Below, in pieces: positions 6,478 through 11,336 of a stretch of DNA of 11,336 nucleotides. The stretch is from NCBI GenBank assembly GCA_017462125.1, contig JAFTRQ010000020.1, positions 1 through 11,336 on the forward strand, given 5' to 3'. The notes under the pieces are model-generated. The model was not told where the DNA came from, ran no database searches, and saw only the letters and a list, made by a program, of their open reading frames with translations. Numbering within the stretch: position 1 is the stretch's first letter; every line of letters begins with the position of its first letter. A program made the translations under genes and the position numbers. Source of the DNA: Clostridia bacterium. GTDB lineage: Bacteria; Bacillota_A; Clostridia; Oscillospirales; CAG-272.

Positions 6478-7302
6478 ATGATTACAATGAACAAAACGGT
6501 TAAGCTGATCAATAAATTACTGTTTCCGCCCGTGTGCGCAGGCTGTGGCGAAAAGCTTTCACCCGTGGGGCATTCGCAAGCCTACGGGAAAGCCTGCTTT
6601 TGCAACGGTTGCTTTGAAAAATGGTTGATGGCAAAGGCGGAGCTTTGCCCAAAGTGCGCCGGCACGGCAGATAAATGTACTTGTTTGCCCCGCTTTTTCA
6701 AGGAGCTTCAACCCAATCTGCCCGCACTGTGTTATTATCATTCCGAGGACACCTCGGTGTCCGATCGGGTGATTCTGACTATGAAGCGGGTCAATGACTC
6801 CGAGCTCTTTGAATTCATCGGTCTGGAGCTGATCCCAAGGCTGATCTGCACATTAGACGAGATGGGAATTGCGGGTGAGGATTGCGTCTTCACTTGGGTT
6901 CCGCGAAAAACAGCCTCTATAGCGCAGAGCGGATTGGATCAAGGCCAAAAGCTCTGTTTTCAAGTGGCGGCAGGCTTTGGTAAGCAGCCCGACAGGTTAT
7001 TTGTACGTATGGGAGGCAAGGAGCAGAAGCATCTGAATCCGGAGGAGCGCGAGAAAAATGCGAAGCAGGCCATCGCATTGAATCTCACCTTGAAGGATAT
7101 TCCCACACGTCGCGGAGTCGGTGAGCTGAAGGAGCTGATCGACGGAAAAAGCATTGTGATCGTAGACGACGTCATTACTACGGGCGCTACGCTGAAAAAT
7201 GCGGTCACACTGTTGAAGTCCGCAGGTGCGGAAAACGTGATCGTGTGCTGTGTTGCAAGAACAGCCCCCTCGCGACGCAAAAAAACAGAGAAAAACAGAT
7301 AA
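6478..7302 (+). CDS. comF: ComF family phosphoribosyltransferase-like protein
   Basis: This is a ComFC-type protein: a zinc-binding N terminus joined to a phosphoribosyltransferase fold. In naturally transformable bacteria ComF proteins act in the cytoplasm on incoming single-stranded DNA, but many homologues have no proven role. In 274 residues the cysteine-rich part has C20/C23, C40/C42/C45, C57/C60 and C67/C69. The PRPP-binding motif IVIVDDVITTGAT spans 226-238. The family's usual RGFNQ segment reads QSGLDQGQKL here (150-159), and KEQKHLNPEEREKNAKQAI (181-199) matches the Q..L...ER..N pattern. The gene starts 17 bases after recD2 without a clear ribosome binding site at 6478; the in-frame ATG at 6487 with GGATG 6 bases upstream may be the real start. 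Translation may be coupled to recD2. Confidence 0.9.
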   Translation: MITMNKTVKLINKLLFPPVCAGCGEKLSPVGHSQAYGKACFCNGCFEKWLMAKAELCPKCAGTADKCTCLPRFFKELQPNLPALCYYHSEDTSVSDRVILTMKRVNDSELFEFIGLELIPRLICTLDEMGIAGEDCVFTWVPRKTASIAQSGLDQGQKLCFQVAAGFGKQPDRLFVRMGGKEQKHLNPEEREKNAKQAIALNLTLKDIPTRRGVGELKELIDGKSIVIVDDVITTGATLKNAVTLLKSAGAENVIVCCVARTAPSRRKKTEKNR

Positions 7303-7359
7303 CGACACGGCTCGACACTTTGTTTGCCGTAAGTTAATAATATATTCAGTAAAAAATAA

Positions 7360-7389
7360 TTGACTTTTGTCGGGTATATGTTGTATAAT
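7360..7389 (+). promoter_or_regulatory. Sigma-70/SigA-type promoter for the mreB-family gene
   Basis: TTGACT (7360-7365) is separated by 18 bases from a perfect TATAAT (7384-7389), in an AT-rich stretch. The predicted start is near 7396, giving a leader of about 40 bases to the GTG at 7435. It probably drives the mreB-pepD pair. No terminator was found between comF and this promoter. Confidence 0.87.
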
Positions 7390-7421
7390 GAAAATGAGAG
7401 ATTGTAAACATCACCCACAAC

Positions 7422-7426
7422 GGAGG
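7422..7426 (+). promoter_or_regulatory. Ribosome binding site that fixes a GTG start
   Basis: GGAGG at 7422-7426 is 8 bases before GTG at 7435, the ideal distance. The first in-frame ATG (7447) would be 20 bases away, too far. The GTG is therefore the likely start of the MreB-family protein. Confidence 0.88.
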
Positions 7427-7434
7427 AATAATCT

Positions 7435-8454
7435 GTGTTTAAAAACATGATTCTCAGCAGAGATATCGGCATTGACCTTGGAACAGCAACCGTTCAGGTG
7501 TATGCCCAGGGCTTAGGCATCGTGATGACGGAGCCCAGTGTCGTTGCAATAGATAAAGCTACGGATAGAGTGATCAAGGTCGGTAAGGAGGCCCAGGATA
7601 TGCTGGGAAGAACGCCCGACGGTATTACCGCGCTCCGACCGCTGAAGGACGGTATTATCCACGACTATGAAATCACGCTGAAAATGCTGCAATATTTCAT
7701 CCGACGTGCCTGCGGAAAAACGCTTTTGTCCCCCAGATTGATGATCAGCGTGCCCTCGGGAATCACAGAGGTGGAGGAAAGAGCGATCTACGAGGCGGCA
7801 AAGGATGCGGGAGCCAGAAAGGTATATCTGATCGAAACCCCGATCGCCGCGGCGCTCGGCGCAAATCTCAACATCAAGACCGCCATCGGCAATATGACCG
7901 TAGACATCGGCGGCGGTGTTACCGAAATCGCAGTGATTTCTTTGGGCGGTATCGTGGTTTCCAAGACCATCAAGGTGGGCGGAGACAGCTTTGACGAGGC
8001 GATCGTGAAATACGTCAAAGAAAACTACAATATGCTGATCGGTGAACGTACCGCTGAAAATATCAAGATGCGTATCGGAGAGGTCTATGAGCACGGCGAG
8101 GCCAAGCTTGTAGAGGTGAAGGGAAGAGACCTTTCCAGCGGCTTGCCCAAGGTGGCAACGCTCTCCTCAAAGGAAATGATCGGCGCTACCTACGAGCCTA
8201 TGACCGCGCTGATCGACGGCATCTGCGACATTATAGAGCGCACTCCCCCCGAGCTTGTTGGAGACATTTTACATAATGGTATCATTCTTCTCGGCGGCGG
8301 CAGTATGCTGAGCGGCTTGGACAAGCTGATACAGCGCGTTACAGGTATCAAGACCATGGTGGCGGAGAATCCCGATTCCTGCGTCGCGCTGGGAATGGGT
8401 GTCAAGCTGGGTACGCTGAACAAATACTCCTTTGAAGACGACAATTACAGATAA
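7435..8454 (+). CDS. mreB: MreB/Mbl family rod-shape-determining actin-like protein
   Basis: This is a bacterial actin homologue that forms membrane-associated filaments guiding lateral cell-wall synthesis. At 339 residues it is full length. Actin-fold nucleotide motifs are present: phosphate-1 IDLGTA (13-18), the RPLKDGIIHDYE segment (68-79), SVPSGITEVEERAI (105-118), ETPIAAALGA (134-143), phosphate-2 VDIGGGVTEIAV (156-167) and the adenosine motif GIILLGGGSML (282-292). The start is GTG, set by its ribosome binding site. No mreC or mreD follows; the next gene is a dipeptidase 15 bases downstream. This may therefore be an extra paralogue (Mbl or MreBH type) rather than the mreBCD-operon copy. 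I can assign the family securely but not the paralogue. Confidence 0.92.
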   Translation: MFKNMILSRDIGIDLGTATVQVYAQGLGIVMTEPSVVAIDKATDRVIKVGKEAQDMLGRTPDGITALRPLKDGIIHDYEITLKMLQYFIRRACGKTLLSPRLMISVPSGITEVEERAIYEAAKDAGARKVYLIETPIAAALGANLNIKTAIGNMTVDIGGGVTEIAVISLGGIVVSKTIKVGGDSFDEAIVKYVKENYNMLIGERTAENIKMRIGEVYEHGEAKLVEVKGRDLSSGLPKVATLSSKEMIGATYEPMTALIDGICDIIERTPPELVGDILHNGIILLGGGSMLSGLDKLIQRVTGIKTMVAENPDSCVALGMGVKLGTLNKYSFEDDNYR

Positions 8455-8469
8455 ATCGAGGTATACAAT

Positions 8470-9915
8470 ATGAATTACGTAACAGCGGGCTACGAGCCCC
8501 GCGCGGTTTTGGAAATATTCGAGGAGCTCTGCGCCATCCCCCACGGCTCGGGTAACGAAAAGGGCGTGGCAGATTACGTAGAAGCATATGCAAAAAAAAG
8601 AGGGCTCTTCGTGCTCCGCGATGAAACGGGAAACGTTTTCGTTCGCAAGGAGGCAACGGAGGGATATGAAAACACACCCGCGATCCTTTTGCAGGGTCAT
8701 ATGGATATGGTGTGTGAGAAAAACGCGGATTCTGATCACAATTTTCTTACCGACGGGCTGAAGCTTTCGGTAAAGGACGGCTTCCTGTGGGCAGACGGCA
8801 CCACTCTCGGCGGTGACGACGGTATTGCCGTTGCCATGATGCTTGCGTTGCTTGATACAGAGGAGCATCCTCGGCTCGAATGCCTCTTCACGGTAGAAGA
8901 GGAGACCGGACTTGCGGGCGCAGAGGGCTTTGATTGCACTCCCGTTACCGCAAAAAGAATGATCAATCTTGACAGCGAAGAGGAGTGGCAGATCACCGCA
9001 GGCTGTGCGGGCGGTATGCGCACCGAGGTCGAATTCGCTTGCAGCCGAGAGGCTTCAAAGGATAAGCCCTGCCTCACCATCGCCGCAAAGGGCTTTGCCG
9101 GCGGACATTCCGGCACCGATATCAACTCCGGCAAGACCAATGCCATCGTTGTGATGGCAAGATTGCTTGCCACAGCATACGATAAAGCAGCCTTTAAGCT
9201 GGTTGGCATCAACGGTGGCGGCAAGGATAACGCAATTGCGCGCGAATGCTTTGCAACGGTGTGCTTTGAAAACGAGGAGGAGCTTTCCGCGGCGAAAAAG
9301 GCCGTCATCTCCGAAAGCGTGAAGCTGAAGCGAGAGCTTTGCCAAGAGGATCTTGGTTATTCGGTCTCTATCGGAAAGGGTGAGCCCTGCGAAGAATGCT
9401 TGACCAAGGAATTGACACGCGCTGTGATCGCATTCCTTTCCACCGTGCGCACAGGCGTTTTGAAAATGAGCAACCATATCAAGGGATTGGTTGAATTCTC
9501 CCGTAACCTTGGCGTTGCCGAGTGCGGCGAGGATAAGGTCAGATTCATTCTTTCTACCAGATCCTCGGTAGAAGCGCAGTTGGATACGGCTGTGCGCGAG
9601 CTTGATATGCTTTGTGCTCTTGCCGGCGCAAGCTGCCGTCATTACGCTCGCTACCCGGGATGGGAATACGAGCCGCAATCTGCTCTGCGCGATGCTTATA
9701 TTTCAGCCTATCGCAGCCTTTTCGGCAAGGATCTGACGGTCGGCGTGATCCACGCGGGTCTTGAATGCGGTATTCTTTCCTCGAAGATGGAAGGAATGGA
9801 CATTATCTCCATAGGTCCCGATATGTACGATATTCATTCTCCCGATGAGCATCTTGATCTTGCATCTACCGAGCGCGTCTGGAAAGCCGTTCTCGCTGTA
9901 GTCAGGAATAAATAA
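8470..9915 (+). CDS. pepD: Aminoacyl-histidine dipeptidase (PepD-like, peptidase family M20C)
   Basis: This is a cytoplasmic metallodipeptidase that cleaves Xaa-His and related dipeptides and is often annotated as beta-Ala-His dipeptidase. The 481 residues match PepD. Family M20 features are all visible: the N-terminal IPHGSGNEK (23-31), LQGHMDMV (74-81; metal ligand H77 and catalytic-site D79), TLGGDDGIA (112-120; bridging Asp), VEEETGLAG (142-150; catalytic Glu), INLDSEE (165-171; metal ligand D168) and the C-terminal YDIHSPDEHL (H456 as last metal ligand). An FAGGHSGTDIN segment lies at the start of the lid domain. GAGG is 8 bases before the ATG. The gene follows mreB by 15 bases and is probably cotranscribed from the promoter at 7360. 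Confidence 0.94.
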   Translation: MNYVTAGYEPRAVLEIFEELCAIPHGSGNEKGVADYVEAYAKKRGLFVLRDETGNVFVRKEATEGYENTPAILLQGHMDMVCEKNADSDHNFLTDGLKLSVKDGFLWADGTTLGGDDGIAVAMMLALLDTEEHPRLECLFTVEEETGLAGAEGFDCTPVTAKRMINLDSEEEWQITAGCAGGMRTEVEFACSREASKDKPCLTIAAKGFAGGHSGTDINSGKTNAIVVMARLLATAYDKAAFKLVGINGGGKDNAIARECFATVCFENEEELSAAKKAVISESVKLKRELCQEDLGYSVSIGKGEPCEECLTKELTRAVIAFLSTVRTGVLKMSNHIKGLVEFSRNLGVAECGEDKVRFILSTRSSVEAQLDTAVRELDMLCALAGASCRHYARYPGWEYEPQSALRDAYISAYRSLFGKDLTVGVIHAGLECGILSSKMEGMDIISIGPDMYDIHSPDEHLDLASTERVWKAVLAVVRNK

Positions 9916-9921
9916 AACCGC

Positions 9922-9960
9922 AAGGGAGAGGGGTATTCCCGAAAGAATCCCCTCTCCCTT
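9922..9960 (+). terminator. Hairpin after pepD, probable terminator
   Basis: AAGGGAGAGGGG (9922-9933) pairs with CCCCTCTCCCTT (9949-9960), 12 base pairs. Inside, ATTC (9935-9938) pairs with GAAT (9945-9948), leaving one bulged T and a CCGAAA loop. It begins 6 bases after the pepD stop. The following CATCATTCATTT is only moderately T-rich, so termination is likely but perhaps not complete. Confidence 0.75.
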
Positions 9961-9996
9961 CATCATTCATTTCAATACTTCGGAGGTTTTAAGGCT

Positions 9997-11133
9997 ATGA
10001 TGTTACTCGATAAGAGCAAGGTTAAAAATAACATTGAGAAAAGAATCTATGCCGACGTGGAGTCGGGAAGGGTCGGCGGTGCAACGGTCTGTGTCAAGCA
10101 GGCAGGCGAGATCGTTTATGAAAACAGCTTCGGTTCCGCAGGCGAGGGCAGGGAGCTGACCCAAAGCACGCTTTTCAGACTTGCGTCCATGACCAAGCCC
10201 ATCACGGGTGTTGCCATTATGAAGCAGATCGAGCGCGGGCTGATTTCTCTCGACGATCCGCTTGAAAAATTCATTCCCGCATACGGCGAAATGGAGATCG
10301 GCGCGGTCGATGTCGAGGGCAAGATCATTATTAAGGGAAAAGCCGAAGGAAAGATCAAAATTCTGCACCTTCTCACACACACAAGCGGTGTGGCTTGCGG
10401 AGACCTTGGAGGAAAGCTCGGTTCAAAGCTTTCGAAGGAGGATTTTACCAATCTGAAATCGGTCACGGACGCATATGCGAAGCTTCCGATCTCCTTCGAG
10501 CCCTATACGGCACAAGCCTATTCGGGCACGGTGGGTTTTGACCTTCTCGCCCGCGTGGTTGAGATCACGGGAGGAATGCCCTACAATGAATTTGTGAAAA
10601 AAGAGATCTTCGAGCCGCTTGAAATGGCGGATACCACCTTTACTCCGTCAGCCAAGCAGTGGGACAGAATGATCTGTATGCATAATTTCGTGGACGGCAA
10701 GGCAGTCTTCTATCCCGTAAGCAGAGACCGTATTTTCGGAGACTACCCCTTGACCTATTTCTGCGGAGGCGCAGGACTTGCCTCCACTGTATCCGATTAT
10801 ATGAGGTTTGCGGATATGCTGTTAGGAAACGGCAAGGGAACAAACGGCGCTGTTATTCTGAATGAAAGCTCCGTAAAGCAGATGAGAACCGTTGCCGTTC
10901 CCGATCACGTGATGCCGGGAAGTCAGAAATGGGGACTTACCATGCGCGTGATCACCGATGACTCCTATAAGCGTCTGCCCACCAATGCCTACGGCTGGAG
11001 CGGTGCTTACGGCACCCATTTCTGGGTGGACCCCGACAATCAGATCACTGCCGTCTATATGAAAAACTCGCATTACGACGGCGGCTCCGGCGCGCTTACC
11101 GCCGCACGCTTCGAGGAAGACGTTTATTTATGA
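9997..11133 (+). CDS. Serine hydrolase of the beta-lactamase / class C (EstB-like) family
   Basis: This is a 378-residue serine hydrolase of the beta-lactamase-fold family that includes esterases, D-amino-acid peptidases and class C enzymes. The nucleophile motif SxxK is SMTK at 64-67. The second motif is YSG at 175-177, in AYSGTVGFDLLARVVEI; it differs from the YxN of true class C beta-lactamases, as in many esterases. LLTHTSG (125-131), FCGGAGLASTVSDYMRF (255-271) and GWSGAYGTHFW (333-343) are family landmarks, the last probably standing for the third catalytic motif. There is no signal peptide, so the protein is probably cytoplasmic, which argues against a role in antibiotic resistance. 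GGAGG lies 10 bases before the ATG at 9997. The gene stands alone between two hairpin regions. The substrate cannot be told from sequence. Confidence 0.88.
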   Translation: MMLLDKSKVKNNIEKRIYADVESGRVGGATVCVKQAGEIVYENSFGSAGEGRELTQSTLFRLASMTKPITGVAIMKQIERGLISLDDPLEKFIPAYGEMEIGAVDVEGKIIIKGKAEGKIKILHLLTHTSGVACGDLGGKLGSKLSKEDFTNLKSVTDAYAKLPISFEPYTAQAYSGTVGFDLLARVVEITGGMPYNEFVKKEIFEPLEMADTTFTPSAKQWDRMICMHNFVDGKAVFYPVSRDRIFGDYPLTYFCGGAGLASTVSDYMRFADMLLGNGKGTNGAVILNESSVKQMRTVAVPDHVMPGSQKWGLTMRVITDDSYKRLPTNAYGWSGAYGTHFWVDPDNQITAVYMKNSHYDGGSGALTAARFEEDVYL

Positions 11134-11151
11134 TAACATTATGATAGCAAA

Positions 11152-11179
11152 AGAGGAAGCTTCCACAGAAGCTTCCTCT
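11152..11179. terminator. Hairpin 1 downstream of the serine hydrolase gene
   Basis: AGAGGAAGCTTC (11152-11163) pairs perfectly with GAAGCTTCCTCT (11168-11179) around CACA. On the + strand no T-run follows. Read on the - strand the stem runs directly into TTTTGCTATCAT, a short intrinsic-terminator tail, so it may stop transcription arriving from the right. It starts 19 bases after the stop codon. Confidence 0.6.
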
Positions 11180-11208
11180 CAGCGTGTCGAGAAAATCTCG
11201 ACACGCTG
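11180..11208. repeat. Hairpin 2, abutting hairpin 1
   Basis: CAGCGTGTCGAGA (11180-11192) pairs perfectly with TCTCGACACGCTG (11196-11208) around AAA, a 13-base-pair stem. It begins at the very next base after hairpin 1. No T-tract flanks it on either strand. The function is unknown; it could be a structural RNA element or an intergenic repeat. Confidence 0.65.
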
Positions 11209-11233
11209 GCAGAGGTCGAAAAAGGTAGGTATA

Positions 11234-11292
11234 TTTTTCGTTCTTACATTCGTAGCCGTACGAGGGTACGGCAGAGTGTAAGAACGGAAAAA
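11234..11292. repeat. Hairpin 3, long bulged two-part stem
   Basis: The outer arms TTTTTCGTTCTTACA (11234-11248) and TGTAAGAACGGAAAAA (11277-11292) pair along 15 positions with a single bulged G in the right arm. An internal loop separates them from a perfect 7-base-pair inner stem, GCCGTAC (11255-11261) with GTACGGC (11266-11272), closed by GAGG. The left arm begins with five T and the right arm ends with five A. This resembles a small structured repeat or RNA, not a simple terminator. Confidence 0.6.
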
Positions 11293-11298
11293 GCAAGA

Positions 11299-11333
11299 AA
11301 TCCCAAGGCGCTTTCGATGAGTGCCTTGGGATT
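11299..11333. terminator. Hairpin 4 at the right end, possible minus-strand terminator
   Basis: AATCCCAAGGCGCT (11299-11312) pairs with AGTGCCTTGGGATT (11320-11333) over 14 positions with one G-U pair and loop TTCGATG. On the - strand the stem is followed by TCTTGCTTTTT, a reasonable terminator tail, which suggests a convergent gene to the right. On the + strand the window ends 3 bases after the stem, so the downstream sequence is not visible. Confidence 0.55.
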
Positions 11334-11336
11334 CAT

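Noticed and set aside
11096..11296. 66-codon open frame on the - strand at the right end
   Set aside because: It runs through three hairpins and the end of the hydrolase gene, and its residues reflect the inverted repeats.
11134..11336. Insertion-sequence end or integron attC site
   Set aside because: No transposase, target duplication or attC core sites are visible; the stems alone are not enough.

Overview
The window looks like a chromosomal segment of a low-to-mid GC Bacillota, most likely a gut-type Clostridia (Oscillospiraceae or Christensenellales-like). The evidence is the strong GGAGG-type ribosome binding sites, the TTGACA/TATAAT promoters, FMN and SAM-I riboswitches controlling ribU and metK, a RecD2 helicase, and an MreB with a GTG start. 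All genes read on the + strand. Most are core housekeeping genes. I see no phage, insertion sequence, CRISPR array, tRNA or rRNA.

Layout. (1) 1-320: the 3' end of tuf (EF-Tu) and a strong hairpin. (2) 340-2165: an FMN riboswitch with a terminator that overlaps the ribosome binding site, then ribU (riboflavin ECF S-component with an extra C-terminal helix) and a DUF368/PopT-type polyprenyl-phosphate transporter 34 bases later, probably one transcript. (3) 2199-3602: a near-consensus promoter, a SAM-I riboswitch with a readable terminator/antiterminator switch, and metK. (4) 3603-3840: non-coding DNA holding a 26-base palindrome, two 103-base tandem repeat copies, and a hairpin that hides the ribosome binding site of the next gene. 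(5) 3841-7302: an unrecognised 107-residue single-pass membrane protein, recD2 and a comF-like gene, closely spaced. (6) 7360-9960: a promoter, an mreB-family gene and pepD-like dipeptidase 15 bases apart, and a hairpin. (7) 9997-11133: a serine beta-lactamase-fold hydrolase. (8) 11134-11336: about 200 bases with four consecutive perfect or near-perfect hairpins and no credible gene.

How the parts work together. Two cofactor-sensing leaders (FMN and SAM) each control the gene that supplies their own ligand or its precursor, so both are feedback loops. The recD2-comF pair suggests DNA repair or uptake. PopT and MreB both serve cell-envelope synthesis, but they lie in different transcription units.

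I do not see a clearly new biological system. The parts least explained by known families are the 107-residue membrane protein with its occluded ribosome binding site, the 103-base tandem repeat, the popT gene placed downstream of an FMN switch, and the four-hairpin array at the right end. All alignments, pairings and domain positions were done by eye.
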